Shown piece after piece: positions 1 through 10,850 of a DNA stretch of 64,000 nt. Every line of letters starts with the position of its first letter. The first letter of the stretch is position 1. Source of the DNA: Chara braunii (Eukaryota; Streptophyta; Charophyceae; Charales; Characeae); assembly GCA_003427395.1 (NCBI GenBank), contig BFEA01000009.1, positions 4,021,778-4,085,777 of the forward strand, read 5' to 3'. The notes beneath the pieces are model-generated. The model was not told the origin of the DNA. It searched no databases and saw only the letters and a list, made by a program, of their open reading frames with translations. The translations under genes and the position numbers were made by a program.

Positions 1-29
1 CAGACCCACCAACGCTCTGTTCGAGAGAT

Positions 30-578
30 GTGTCTGAGGCCCTAGAAGAGTTAGAGACTGAGTGGTCAGGGAAGGACCCCAGAGACTCTTGGGCGATGAT
101 TAGTAGAGGTCCAAAAGGTGAACACTTCGTGGTAGAGGTTGATGTAGGTGGCCGCAAGGTGGGCGCCTTCGCAGACATAGGCTCTACACGAAACTTCATC
201 AGTCGTGCTTGTGTGGATAGACTGCGCTTAGGGGACCAAGTGCAGCAGCTTAGCAGAACTGTAGCTTCTACGCTAGCCAACAAGCACCGAATGGTAGTAA
301 AGGACTATGTCAAGGACGCAGTCTGTTCCTTCTCTTATGGAGGAGGGGAAGTGAGACACAAAATCTCATTCCTCGTTAGCGACGAACCGCCCTTCGACAT
401 ATTACTAGGCATGTACTACCTCGAGGTTGCTCAGCCTCAGTTTGATTGGGACAGGAAGGTGTTGATACACAAGCTGCCAAACGGTAGGACCGTTAGACTG
501 CAAAAATATAAAGCTAGCAGTCTAGTGGAAAACTACGGCTGCATGTGTGTCTCCTCTTTCTCTAACTACTATAAGTAG
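30..578 (+). pseudogene. gypsy aspartic protease region of E1
   Basis: Retropepsin-like domain of a gypsy polyprotein, which would cleave Gag-Pol. From the GTG used here as first codon, residues 38-60 hold the active-site block, which reads DIGSTRNFIS (D49, I50, G51) where the family normally has D-S/T-G. The flap and C-terminal block with ILLG (about residue 125) follows. The true polyprotein start lies off the window. A stop at 576 ends the frame before RT, and E2 has a stop at the equivalent place. Isoleucine in place of the catalytic-loop Ser/Thr would normally be damaging, but E2 shares it. Confidence 0.75.
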
Positions 579-698
579 AATCGCGAGGAGGGCATGTATC
601 TAGTCTTTGTCTCTGAAAAAGGGGAGGCCGTTAAGACACCCACAGAGATGGAATCAGTCGTCGCAACATATTCAGACATTTTTTAGGAACCCACAGGC

Positions 699-1349
699 AT
701 GGTAGAAAGGGAGGTAGTCCATGCAATAGAGGTTGTCCCAAGTAGCAAGGTGCCTAGAGGACGAATCTATAGGATGTCTCATCCGGAGTTGGATGAGCTC
801 TGCCGCCAGCTCAAGGAGCTCACAGAACAGGGATGGATTCAGCCTAGTACCTCCCCTTACGGTGCGTCAGTCTTATTTGTCCTAAAGAAGGGAGGTACCC
901 TTAGGATGTGCACTGACTATAGGGGCCTCAATGCCATCACCGTTAAGAATGTGGAGCCCCTACCCTGCATCGACGACCTCCTGGATAGAGTACAGGGATG
1001 TCGTTACTTCACCAAGATAGATCTGAAGTCCGGATACCATCAAATTGCCATTAGACCTGAGGACCGGCAAAAAACTGCATTTCAGACCAGGTACGGTCTG
1101 TACGAGTTTGTGGTGATGCCCTTTGGCCTATGCAACGCACCTGGTACATTCCAGCACGCGATGAACATGATATTTCATAAATACTTAGACAAGTTTATCA
1201 TCGTGTACCTCGACGATATTCTTATCTTTAGTAGGACTGTGGAGGAGCACACTGAGCACTTGAAAATAATGCTAGGTTTCCTAAGACAGCACCAGTACAA
1301 GGTTAACTTGGAGAATGCGAATTCGGTCGCACCAAGATCTTGTACTTAG
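699..1349 (+). pseudogene. gypsy reverse transcriptase of E1
   Basis: RNA-dependent DNA polymerase domain. The start region (GRIYRMSHPELDELCRQLKE) is the usual gypsy entry to RT. The fingers/palm blocks FVLKKGG, RMCTDYRGLNAIT, FTKIDLKSGYHQI and MPFGLCNAPGTFQ are all present. The catalytic YLDD box is at residues 170-173, followed by ILIFS. The thumb frame runs on after a frameshift near 1325 (reading LYLGHEIS) until the deletion junction at about 1395, so no RNase H remains. A stop at about 684 separates this ORF from the protease. It would be inactive as a complete Pol. Confidence 0.85.
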
Positions 1350-1394
1350 GTCATGAAATCTCAATAGATGGGAACCAAACTGCAAAAGACATCA

Positions 1395-2243
1395 GGGAAT
1401 CACCCTGAGTCAAATGGACAAGCGTAACAGATGAACAAAGTAGTGCAGAATCTACTAAGGCACTACATTAAGCCAAGTCAGGATGACTGGGACTAGAAAC
1501 TGTCTCTCGTCGCCATCCTGTATAACAATTTTGTACACAACATGACTGGCATGACCCCCAACCAACTGCATCTTGGTTGGAGGCCTAGAACCGCCTTAGA
1601 TTTTCTACTACCTGAGAGTCAACCATCTGCAGCACCAGGCAGCATACAGTTTGCTGTAAAGTATGATCAGATGCTGCAACAGGCTGTAGAGCATATGAGA
1701 AAAGCTCACGATGTCATGGTGGCATCTGAGAATAAGCACAGACGACCGTCTCAATTTCAGGTAGGAGAACGAGTTTGGGTTAAATCATCTGAGTTGGGAC
1801 AAGAACAAGGAATTTCTAGAAAGCTAATGCCACAATACTTTGGTCCTTGGGAGGTCTTAGACATAGTGGGTGATCAGATGGAGGGACCTTCCTATGTGAT
1901 TCGCATCCCCCCACATCTACGTACACACCCTGTATTCCATGCCTCAAAGCTGGCACCTTTCACAGAGTCTGCACAATTCCCTTCCAGTCCGTCAATGCTG
2001 CCCCCAACCATGGATGGCGGAGTGGACATCGACCAGATCGTGGAGCATCGTCTGATGCTTGTTCCTCGACCACCGGGCAGAGGCCGCCCTCCTAAGCCAA
2101 AAATGCAGTATCGGGTCAGATTCAGACATCATTTGGACCCCAACCAAGATCGGTGGTTCACCAGAGAAGAACTCATGGAAACTGCACCTCAAGTCATTGC
2201 AGGCTACGAAACAGATCTCAAAGGAAAGATGCCTGCAGAATAG
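1395..2243 (+). pseudogene. gypsy integrase C-terminal part with chromodomain (E1)
   Basis: The sequence enters abruptly in the integrase block that carries the third catalytic residue (HPESNGQA, then a stop where E is expected), followed by NLLRHYIKP. The open frame 1542-2243 contains the conserved integrase tail: WRPRTALDFLLP, KHRRPSQFQVGERVWV, KLMPQYFGPWEV, and YVIRIPPHLRTHPVFHASKL. The last 70 residues look like a chromodomain (IVEHR, then YRVRFRHH, DRWFTREELMETAPQVI), which in this lineage guides insertion to chromatin. It ends at 2241-2243. Recognition is strong; function is lost with the upstream deletion. Confidence 0.85.
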
Positions 2244-2852
2244 AAGACTTCTCAGAGGACTATCAAAGTACAGGAGGAGGGAATGCGAGGATATGGGTCC
2301 TCGACAGGCCTAAGGGCCCCCTGTTGAAACTGTGCCCGCCCTAAGTAAAGGCAGGCCTAACAAATCGCGAAAGGCACTTGGCCTTCAATTTCGTATTTGG
2401 GGTCCAGGCAGTTTCGTCGCGCCAGTTAGTTGAGGAAAACACAGACCGAGCAGCAAGACTTTCGACGGCCTTTCAGGCCTTTCCAAAATGATGCAGGCCG
2501 TGGACGAGAATGGAAGCCTCATACACAGACAGTTGGGAGGCCCAACCGAATGAGGCCCAGTAGCTGCAAGAGAGGTGCAGTATCCTCGGGCCTACCGGAA
2601 GCGTCTGGGTCCAGGCCAGTCCAGTCAGATTGCCGAATGAGGCAGGCTCTTTCCATATAGGAAAGAGCTCGTTGCCTGGCTATTCATTCGGGCACTCGCA
2701 TGCTGGCGGCAGCACTACTGGAGCTGAAGCTCGTGGGCTGTTGGTAGCGCTGAGAGGCGAAGTGCAAGCACGTGCGGTCGTGCAAGGAGGAGGGCGCTGC
2801 TGAGGGCAGCGCCATAGCCCAGCTTCCATAGCTGACGGGCTTGGATGTACAG

Positions 2853-3285
2853 TGAGGCACAGGGGTGGTCTTCGGGTTTTCCAGAAGGAAGACGTGGGAG
2901 TAAGACGAGGGAGAGAGAGAGAGAGAAGGATGATAATGATGATGTGAGGGCACATACCTCGTATTGGCGATGGTCTGCATGGGCGACATCTTCAAATACT
3001 TCGGAGGCTGCTGACATCAACAGTTGCATTGTCAATTAGTGGGCTAGTAGTAATTGTGTAGGGAGTAGGCTGGGCGCCGAGCGCCAAGTAGGGAGATAGG
3101 GACTGGATACATATGTTGGTGGCGGTGAGAGCAAGCTCTCATTAACATTGGTTTTCAGTGCTACGATTCTCCATTGGTGTCATATTGGTGCAATGATGCT
3201 TTCTGAACACTGTGATACGATCTCGCTTTCAATGTGATTGTGCAATCTGAATATTGTCATTTCGGTATTGCTCATTTTCCTTGCA
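2853..3285 (+). repeat. 3' LTR of E1
   Basis: The segment starts TGAGGCACAGG, ends TTGCTCATTTTCCTTGCA, and shares several blocks with the E2 LTRs: a GGTGGTCTTCGGG block near the start, a GGCTGGGCGCCGAGCGCC block in the middle and the CTCATT-CCTTGCA end. Purine-rich AG repeats lie at 2910-2930. The 5' boundary is approximate because the first bases diverge. No 5' partner is in the window. Sequence after 3285 is unrelated to E2, which supports this end point. Confidence 0.65.
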
Positions 3286-3289
3286 ATGT

Positions 3290-3960
3290 GGAGGTCTTCA
3301 AGAAAATGCAAACCACCAAGATTCCAAACGTTGACTGTCAAAGCATCTTATCGGCTTTTACGTCTGAGGGTTGATGTCCTTGGCATAATGCAAGAAAGAT
3401 GGATTAGGCATTTGAACATTCATTCTGAGCTGATTAGACCTGTCCGTTCGAATAATGGATTAAAAGAGAGCCCAGGTAAATTTGCTTACCTACAATGTCA
3501 GATTTTCCACAGATGTCTTCCGACAAATGATTGGCTAATAGACCACTCGTCGTTAGAACACAAAGGTGTGACTTTACCCTAGTGTCAAAGCTACTTTCAA
3601 GCATTTCCCAGTACGAAGATCAGGGAAGCTATTGAACACCTTTTTTTACAGTGACCAGACTCCACACTGTTGTGGAGAAGATGGGATTATGTCTGGAACC
3701 AACTAACAGGGCTAGACTGGCGAGCCTTGCTTCTGGGCCAGTGGAATCCAGTTCTGATGGAACTCTCTTCATTCCATCAAAATCTATTCGATTTAGGCCG
3801 ACAGCAGTGTTATGGGTGCTCTAGTATAAGCATGTATGGGAGAAGGTAAGCATTGAGGGGCAGCGAATCTCGGACCTTATTCAACAGTTTATTCAAACTG
3901 AGATAAGGACCCACTGGGCCACTGGGTCAAAACTAAAATAGAATTAAAATCTTTAATTTC
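3290..3960 (+). pseudogene. LINE-type reverse transcriptase 3' end (zf-RVT-like) remnant
   Basis: A broken frame reads CQIFHRCLPTNDWLIDHSSL, then after stops and shifts REAIEHLFLQ, LLWRRWDYVW and a run ending DLIQQFIQTEIRTHW. LPT-N-x-L, a downstream cysteine, E-x-IEHLF and W-x-x-xW are the pattern of the zinc-binding segment at the end of plant and algal LINE ORF2 proteins. The RT palm itself is not present. At least two stops (3580, 3651) and frameshifts make it a relic. It lies directly after the E1 LTR, so E1 probably inserted into or next to it. Confidence 0.5.
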
Positions 3961-3969
3961 AATAGTAGA

Positions 3970-5160
3970 CATTAAAAAAAAAATCCAGAGCTTCAAACTG
4001 AACTGGCTGGGGGATAACTCAGGGGAGTCTCTGGGGAAGTTACTTTGGCCAGGAGGGGAGGGGGATGAGGTCTCTTTCAAGAGAGATTATCATCTTATTT
4101 TAGTTTAGAGTGCAGCCAGGAGCTTCTTTGAAATCCCCACAACTGTTTTCCGACCTTTTTCCCCCGTCTGAGCTTTCTTTGGTTGATCTACAATAGTATG
4201 GAGTGGGAGAAAATTGAAAGTTTTTTTCGAAGGACAGGTTACTAGTGTTAAAAGTGAAATCTGGCGGACTCTTTGTAGTCCTCCGAGCTAGCTCTAGTGG
4301 ATATGGTTTGTCTTGGTAAAGGGGAAGGGTAGTTTGCAGCTTAAATTTCAGGGTGCTGCTTGGGCTACACATTTACTTCCTGATCCCTACCCTCCCTCTG
4401 AGCTAGCTATGGAATGGCTAGGCAGGGGGAGAATGTAATTTCAAAATTTGTGTTATGGAATGCTGCTTGGTACATAAAGTCGAACTGCTAGGTTGATATA
4501 ATTTGGAAAAAAACACGACTGTGACCGCTGCACAGTTCAGAATTCGCAGAAATAACAGTCCGCTGCAAGATTGGGCCGTGCGCAGTTCGAAACAGCAAAA
4601 AAAACAATAAACTATGTGTTCTACGGCCTACCGGTTCATAAGTGGCAAAAATGGGAGGTGCCCTGGGCTAATGGTACCTCCCTTTATCCTGTGGCCTGGC
4701 CTGGGAGCAGGTACAGGTAGCAGGCCCTCCCGTTTTTTTTTGTTTTTTTTTTTCGTTTTTGGCTTCTGGCGGGAATAGGTTCGGGCGGGTAGCCGTGGAC
4801 TGCGGTTGTGGAAACCCCGCTATGTGTGTGTGTGTGTGTGTGTTATGTTTTGCTGCGGGGCTCCTGCGACCGTGTCACAGCATGATGCGTCATAACTCAT
4901 GCTCCATGAACAACACCATGGAAAGAGTCACACTGTACCCAAGGGCTTACAATATACCATGACAGTATGTGGATAGGGAAGAACAAAGGTAGAAATTGTT
5001 CCATCATCGGGGTGTTTTCAAAGTATATCCGTAGGACGTTTTCAAACAACAAGCAATCGATAAGGAGTGGAAGGCACGGGAGAGGTCCCGGAGGGCGGGC
5101 AGACAAACCGCACCAGGCAGAAGCACAAGGTGGCAACAACTAGTCAAGAAGTAGTACTAG
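3970..5160. other. Non-coding stretch with simple repeats
   Basis: No supported gene. It holds an A-run at 3973-3981, a T-rich run at 4732-4755, and a (GT)n microsatellite at about 4822-4842. The short ORFs here have no recognisable domains. Confidence 0.5.
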
Positions 5161-5310
5161 GGCGGTGAGGCAACAGCACGGAACAGAGGCTGGAGGGCAT
5201 GGGGGAGGCGGGTGGGCAGGCAAGTCAAGAAACAGCACGACAACAAGACAACAAAGCAGACAACAAAGGAACGAAAAAACACAAAGCGACAAAAAACAAA
5301 AGATGATAGA

Positions 5311-5349
5311 ATGTTTTGTCGGAGTTGCACCGACTCATCAGGAGGCTGA
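5311..5349 (-). ncRNA. Hammerhead-ribozyme-like motif, degenerate copy
   Basis: Read on the minus strand, the segment has CCTCCTGATGA, a five-pair stem (GTCGG/CCGAC) closed by a 7-nt loop TGCAACT, then AAAAC. This is the hammerhead core CUGANGA, stem II, GAAAC, with the first G of GAAAC changed to A, which should weaken or abolish cleavage. The segment from TCAGCC to AAAC matches the copy at 40058 except at a few bases, so it is a dispersed element. Hammerheads of this kind are known in Penelope-like elements and retrozymes. No Penelope ORF is visible beside it. Confidence 0.5.
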
Positions 5350-5519
5350 ACCCTCGACAATCTGCGGAATCCCTGTATTTGATGGTTTGGGTCATGANCC
5401 CTTTGACCCATGTTGAAGGCAGACTGTCCCCAAGCGGGACATAACAGCGGGCAGCAACCCTGTGGAGCACCAGGCAACACGGTAGAGGCAACCCAACCGC
5501 TTATCACCAAAGACGACTG

Positions 5520-5860
5520 CAAGGAACGACAGGGCAAGCGGACGAGAAGCTCGGCAACCGTGCGGTGAAGCGCAAGGCAACATCAGGAAGGCGACCACAC
5601 TACAACGCACGCAAGCAAGTAAAGGACGCCGAAGGCCAACAGGGCAAGCAGACGAGCAGCTCGGCAACCGTGCAGTGAAGCACAAGGCACCACCAACAAG
5701 GCAACCAAACTACAAGGCATGCACGCAAAGGACACTGAAGGCCGACAGAGCACACGGACAAGCAGCTCAACAACTGTGCAGCAAAGCGCGAGGCACCGCC
5801 ACAAGGCTACCAAACCACAAGGCACGCGAGCAAAAGACACGGGAGGTACGACCCACGGGT
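5520..5860. repeat. Tandem repeat of about 108 bp, three copies
   Basis: A block containing 'gacgagcagctcggcaaccg', 'tgaagc.caaggc' and 'aggacgc.gaaggcc' recurs with the 'gcaaccg' mark at 5554, 5664 and (changed to caactg) 5770, giving periods of about 110 and 106 bp. It is diverged. Frames through it are low-complexity and I do not treat them as coding. A single unresolved base (n) lies upstream at 5398. Confidence 0.6.
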
Positions 5861-5925
5861 AGGGTACAAGGCAGCAGAGCAGCGAGGACGACCTGCAAAG
5901 CAAGCGACACGGGCAGCAAGACGGT

Positions 5926-6370
5926 GGAGGAAGAAGGTGGAAGGTGGTCGGCTATGGTGGATGGTGATGCAGGTGGTGGAGGAAGAAGATGGAAGATGGT
6001 TGGCTGTGGTGGACGGGTGATGGAGGTGGTGGAGGAAGAAGGTGGAAGGCGGTTGGCTATGGTGGATTGGTGATGGAGGTGGTGGAGGAAGAAGGTGGAA
6101 GGCGGTTGGCTATGGTGGATTGGTGATGGAGGTGGTGGAGGAAGAAGGTGGCCGGTGGTCGGCTATGGTGGATGGGTGATGGAGGTGGTGGAGGAAAAAG
6201 GTGGAAGGTAGTTGGCTATGGTGGATGGGTGATGGAGGTGGTGGAGGAAGAAGGGGGAAGGTGGTTGGCTATGGCGGATGGGTGAAGGTGGTGGTGGAGG
6301 AAGAAGGTGGAAGGTGGTTGGTCATGGAGGATGGGTGATGGGGTGGTAGAGGAAGAAGATGGAAGGTGAA
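5926..6370. repeat. 53-bp minisatellite, about eight copies
   Basis: The phrase 'ggctatggtggatgggtgatg' followed by 'gaggtggtggaggaagaagg' recurs near 5951, 6002, 6055, 6108, 6161, 6214, 6267 and 6320, a spacing of about 53 bp. It is G-rich on the plus strand and starts inside the preceding A/C-rich repeat. Confidence 0.8.
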
Positions 6371-7185
6371 GAAAGTGTGAGGTGGCTTGGCTTCGTGTCG
6401 TCCCTTAACCCAAGTGTCAGGGTTCGTCTCCCGACATACTCCCTAACCCCGGAGGTAAGACACAGTCCACAACACTTTATTCTACAGCTAATATGCAGAA
6501 AACTCAGACTTTGCAGCAGACACGGTTGGCAGAAAAATCACAGAATTTGCAGATTTGCATATTACGACAACTTGCCATTTTCGCTGTTTTTTTGTTGAGT
6601 ACGAAAAATCGGGATACACAGGCCTGTGTTTCCTATCCCAAACGACCTCAGAATCATTCCAAACTTGGTGGGCCCCCTCACTGTGTCACAGGGAAGGCCT
6701 CTGCAAAGTTTGGTTTAATTCTGACGCCGTTTGGATCAAGTTGCCTGTTTCGGGCGCCGTCCGGGTCTCAAGGTGAACAGTTTGGGGAAGTCCGTTTTCT
6801 GATTTTTCAGCAAAACGGACTCCGATGGTCTGCAAAGTCTGCAGGCCATCTGTTTATGCCTAGGATATGAGGTCTGAGAAGTCTCAGCCCTCATATCTTC
6901 GTTTTGGCAGGGTTGTCACTGTCGTGCCTCCGGGCCACATAGACCCGTTTTTCCGTATTCCGGCGGTCTTGTGCCGTTGGTTAGTCACCTACCTTTTTCT
7001 AGTGGCAACAGTCTGTGCTGGCCAGATCTCAGCAGCAGTCACAGTCCTACAACTATTCAGTAGAAAAAGCCACAGCAAAAGTCTAGACAGTTGAAAAACA
7101 ACAGCCGGTTCCCCAATTACCGCGTTCGAATAGAACACGGGGGGGAATGAAAAGCATGCGGTACTTTGATTAGAGCACAGGGGGG
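6371..7185. other. No gene seen; AT/GC-mixed spacer
   Basis: Several overlapping short ORFs of fewer than 130 codons are present in all plus frames, none with recognisable motifs. A stretch near 7115-7190 has two 'agagcaca/aacacgg.ggggg' pieces just before the 172-bp array. Confidence 0.4.
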
Positions 7186-7890
7186 GTGGCGATTCACATG
7201 GGAGTGAGGACCAAGACTAATCAAGCACTACTCATCACCAAAATGCTAGGAAATGCAATAAATCAAGTTGCGATTTACACCCAAGTAGAGAGAAGAAGAG
7301 AAATTGAGAGTAGAGTGAGTAGGACTCACTCTCATGCATGGAAACTCAAGGGGGAAAGTGGCGATTCATATGGGAGTGAAGATTAAAACTAATCAAGCAC
7401 TACTCAACACCAAAATGTTAGGAAATGCAAGAAATCAAGTTGCGATTTACACCCAAGTGGAGAGAAGAAGAGAAATTGAGAGTAGAGTGAGTGGAACTCA
7501 CTCTCATGCATGGAAACTCAAGGAGGAAAGTGGCGATTCACATGGGAGTGAACATTAAGACTAACCAAGCACTACTCAACACCAAAATGCTAGGAAATGC
7601 AAGAAATCAAGTTGCGATTTATACCCAAGTGGAGACGAGAAGAGAAATTGAGAGTAGAGTAAGTAGAACTCATTCTCATGCATGGAAACTAAAAGGGGAA
7701 AGTGGCGATTCACATGGGAGTGAAGATTAAGACTAATCAAGCACTGCTCATCACCAAAATGCTAGGAAATGCAAGAATCAAGTTGTGATTTATACCCCCA
7801 AGTGGAGAGAAGAGGGAAAATTGAGAGTAGAGTGAGTAGAACTCACTCTCATGCATGGAAACTCAAGGGGGAAAGTGACGATTTACATAG
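7186..7890. repeat. 172-bp satellite-like tandem repeat, four full copies and a partial
   Basis: The mark 'gtggcgattcacatgggagtga' recurs at 7186, 7358, 7530, 7702 and (changed) 7875, a spacing of 172, 172, 172 and 173 bp. Each unit holds 'caagcactactcatcacca', 'gcgatttacacccaagt' and 'gagtagagtgagtagaact'. Copies are highly alike. Because 172 is not a multiple of 3, the reading frame shifts at each unit, so the ORFs running through are by-products of the repeat. Confidence 0.9.
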
Positions 7891-8149
7891 GAGTGAAGAA
7901 CAAGGCAGGGATTCCTCTCTCCTCACTCCATGTGAGTGTAATGCTCTCATGGGCACATTTGGGCAGCATGGGCACTCCTCATGCAAATGGGATTGTGGCG
8001 GACTGAACTCCCAGCTTATATAGGCTGAAAACAGCAGTCCGGCCAGCCCATGGGCCTCCACACATGCCCCATGGTGAACCGAGGTACCCCCATGGCCAAT
8101 TTTCACCACTAGGCCTCTCCGGGGGCACTTGGGCCTTATTTTGGCCAGG

Positions 8150-10540
8150 TTCATGCAGTCCGAGTGGTTGGTACCAACTCGGACTACCAACTACTCGGAC
8201 TGCCCCTTGGGCCCCTCTCTAGCCTCATACCACTTGAAATATGCTGCCCCCTTGGGTCTAAGGCCCAAGGGACAGCCTACTTGGGAGAAAAAGACCTTGT
8301 AGGCCTTTTTCTCGATTTTTTTAAATTTTGGCCTCCCTTGGGTAGGCCGGAGCATTTTTCCATGTGGCGGCACATTTTCAGCCTTGGATAAGGCTGAGAT
8401 CCAAGGCCAGCATTATTCCGAGCTATCTCATGGTGGTCCTTGCTTCAAATTTGAGCCCCTAAGTCCAATTTTTCAATTTTTGGTGCATCTGGCTCTACTT
8501 TCGGGCCAAATGCACAGTTTAGTCTCTTTCCCTCTTTTGTTTCTTTCCATTTTGGGCTGCCACCCCATTCCGGAGCTAGCCGTTTTGAGCTGTCCCACAA
8601 AAAACGGTTGTTTCCTCTCCACTATGAGATCTGATCTCAGATCCATGGTCAAAAAGAAAACCGACAATTTTTCCCTTGCATTTTCTCTAATTTTCTCCTT
8701 TTTAATTCATATATTGTGGAGATATGACCCCAAGGGCCAAATCTCAGCAATTCGGATTGCCCTCCCTCATTCTAGGAGGGATGAGGTCATCATTGGGACA
8801 TAACAGTCTCTACTGCAGCAGTCCCAATAGGCCGACACATTCTCCTCCACCCTTTTCTCCCGTTTGTCCCATTCTCCCCCATTTTCTCCCCTTTTTCTTT
8901 TATTTTTCTTTTATTTCTGCTGTGACAAGTGTCAAATAGCTGTGCACTTCTCTTTCAAGGCCTTGAAACCTCATTCATGGCCAGGTTCATGGCCGGCTGT
9001 TAGCCGTTACACCTCGGACTTCAATAATGGCACCCCCATGCTCCTAGGGGGCTCAATTTGCTTCCGTTAGTCTCAATTTTGAGCCCCCTTGACTCCGATT
9101 TTCCTTTTGACAGCCTTTGCTTGGCACGAGCCCCTTGAAGCTCTATTTCACCTCTAGCTCTCTCATTTGGGTTCCACTAGCACTTGCACTCGTTGTGCTA
9201 ATATTTGTCACCGTCAAGATTTTTGATCTTGACGGCGCCGTTGGTCTTGTGCATCCATTTCCCACATTGGCTTGTAGGTTTTCTTGGGACACATCAAGTC
9301 CCCGCCGCTTTCCTATGCTAGTCCCGTTTTTCGGTCCTGCCGGTGGTGCCGTCGACAAAATCCCAGTTTTTGACAATTCTCGTTGGGGGTCCATTTTAGT
9401 CTCCGGCGTCACTCCGGTTGACGTCCTATTTTTATTTTTGGGACCCCCTTGTCCCCGACAGTCCCAATATCTCTTCCCATATGTCTCCAGTATGTCGGTT
9501 ATGGCCGCCCGCGAGACCCCCACCTTGCCGTCACCATTTTTCGTTGCCTCCCCTTAGGCTTACGGCGTCGTTCTAGCCTCTTGGGCACGCGACGACCTAT
9601 TTTCCCTTGGGCTAGGCATCCTTATGCAGTCCGATATTTCTCGGACTGCAGTCATGGTCATTTTCCTAGTCCCACAGCCCCACAATGTGCCCCACGTCAA
9701 AGAAAAATGAAGCGTTCAATTTTTGGGTGCATCCGGGGTCAATATTGGCTCCGGACGCACCTAAGACATGTGTTTGGCCCTCCCCATGCAGTCCGTTGCA
9801 ACTCGGACTGCAATAGGGGTCATTTTCCTAGTCCCACTACTCCAAAACAGGCCCCAAACTGAAAGAAAATGAAACGGCCAACTTCCAAGTGCATCCGGTC
9901 CTCATCTTGGCTCCCGGTGCACCTAAAACATGTGTTTGGCCTACCTCATGCAATCCGTTGTATCTCGGTTGCATGAGGGCTTGATGTTTCTTGATTTTCT
10001 CTGCAAAATCAAGAGAAAATCAAGGAACTTTGTAACCGACATATGCCAGAATGAATCTGATCACCAATGCATCCCCTAGGTGACCGTTTTTGGCTGTTAG
10101 TGCCCTTTTGACTTTTCTTTTTTTTTTCTCTTTCTTTTCTTTTTCTTTTATTTTTCCTCCACTTGTGGACAGTAGGGACTTGCCAGTCCCTACTGACAGC
10201 CAACTCACTCATCCTCTGTCACTTCCCATTTTCTTTTTCTTTTTCTTTTTCGTTTTTTTTTTTTTTTTTGCGTGCCAAGTGTCAACTAGCCGTTAAGGCC
10301 CTTTTCTAGGCTCCTCTTAGTTTTGGCCCTTCCCATGCCCAAGGGCCAGTTCGTTATTTCTCGGACTGCACTTGTGGCCTTTCCATGCCCATGGGAGCCT
10401 CCGTTTGCCTCTATCTCTTCCAAGCGGTAGGCCCCCATATTCCAATTTTCTCTGGAGGCTTATTTCTCTCATGAAGCCCCTTTTTGCTCCATTTTATTGG
10501 GGGAGCCCAATCCGAGATTTTTCGGATTGCTCCCATGCCC
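8150..10540. repeat. Dispersed inverted-repeat motif GCAGTCCGA...TCGGACTGC
   Basis: Short stem-loops built from GCAGTCCGA and its complement occur at about 8155-8205 (compound), 9615-9650, 9787-9815, 9948-9975 (weaker), 10350-10370 (half) and 10508-10530, several next to CATGC or TATGC. A second hairpin, CCGTCAAGAT...ATCTTGACGG, lies at 9210-9236 with a diverged copy at 10629-10655. No coding sequence is supported between them. They may be part of a long LTR or an old satellite; on sequence alone I cannot choose. Confidence 0.5.
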
Positions 10541-10734
10541 TCACCTCCATGTTTTCTTCGCTTTTCTTTTTCCTTTGGCCCTCCCGCTTGCTCCCACTCG
10601 TGCTCATGCTAGTGGTGCTAATATTTTTGGCCGTCAAGATCCTTGATTTTGACGGTGCACCTTGCTTTAATTATTTGCACCACACGGCGAACCATAATTT
10701 TTCCTCGGGACTTCACAAGTCCCCGCCACTTGTC

Positions 10735-10850
10735 CGCGCTGGTCCCCGACACTAATCCCGCTAGTAGTCCCGTCGGTGGTCCCCGACACTTTGTTCCGCC
10801 GGTGGTCCCTGACACTTTGTCCCGGCGGTGGTCCCCGGGTTCTTTCGACA
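10735..10850. repeat. Short tandem repeat, about 30 bp
   Basis: The phrase 'ggtggtccccgacactttgt' with variants recurs four times between 10735 and 10845 (units such as 'cccgtcggtggtccccgaca' and 'ccgccggtggtccctgaca'). It is diverged and G+C rich. Confidence 0.6.

Larger units (their letters stand above)
1..3285 (+). mobile_element. E1: 5'-truncated chromodomain Ty3/gypsy retrotransposon
   Basis: Protease, reverse transcriptase and integrase-C/chromodomain sequences follow in this order on the plus strand and end in an LTR (2853-3285). This is the pol order of chromodomain-bearing Ty3/gypsy elements. The left end is cut by the window edge, and the gag and 5' LTR are not seen. RNase H and most of the integrase are missing because of an internal deletion near 1395. 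E2 (46054-54465) matches it throughout, including the 3' untranslated part (the 'gtgcccgccctaagt' stretch at 2330 and 53560), so both belong to one family. Confidence 0.85.

Noticed and set aside
4759-4962. 67-codon ORF with Cys/Val repeat
   Set aside because: Created by the (GT)n microsatellite.
7186-8023. Series of 66-84-codon ORFs with repeated protein phrases
   Set aside because: They are translations of the 172-bp repeat, whose length shifts the frame at every unit.
9117-9557. 146-codon plus ORF and its 126-codon antisense
   Set aside because: Both contain the CCGTCAAGAT hairpin and have no domain; likely non-coding repeat DNA.
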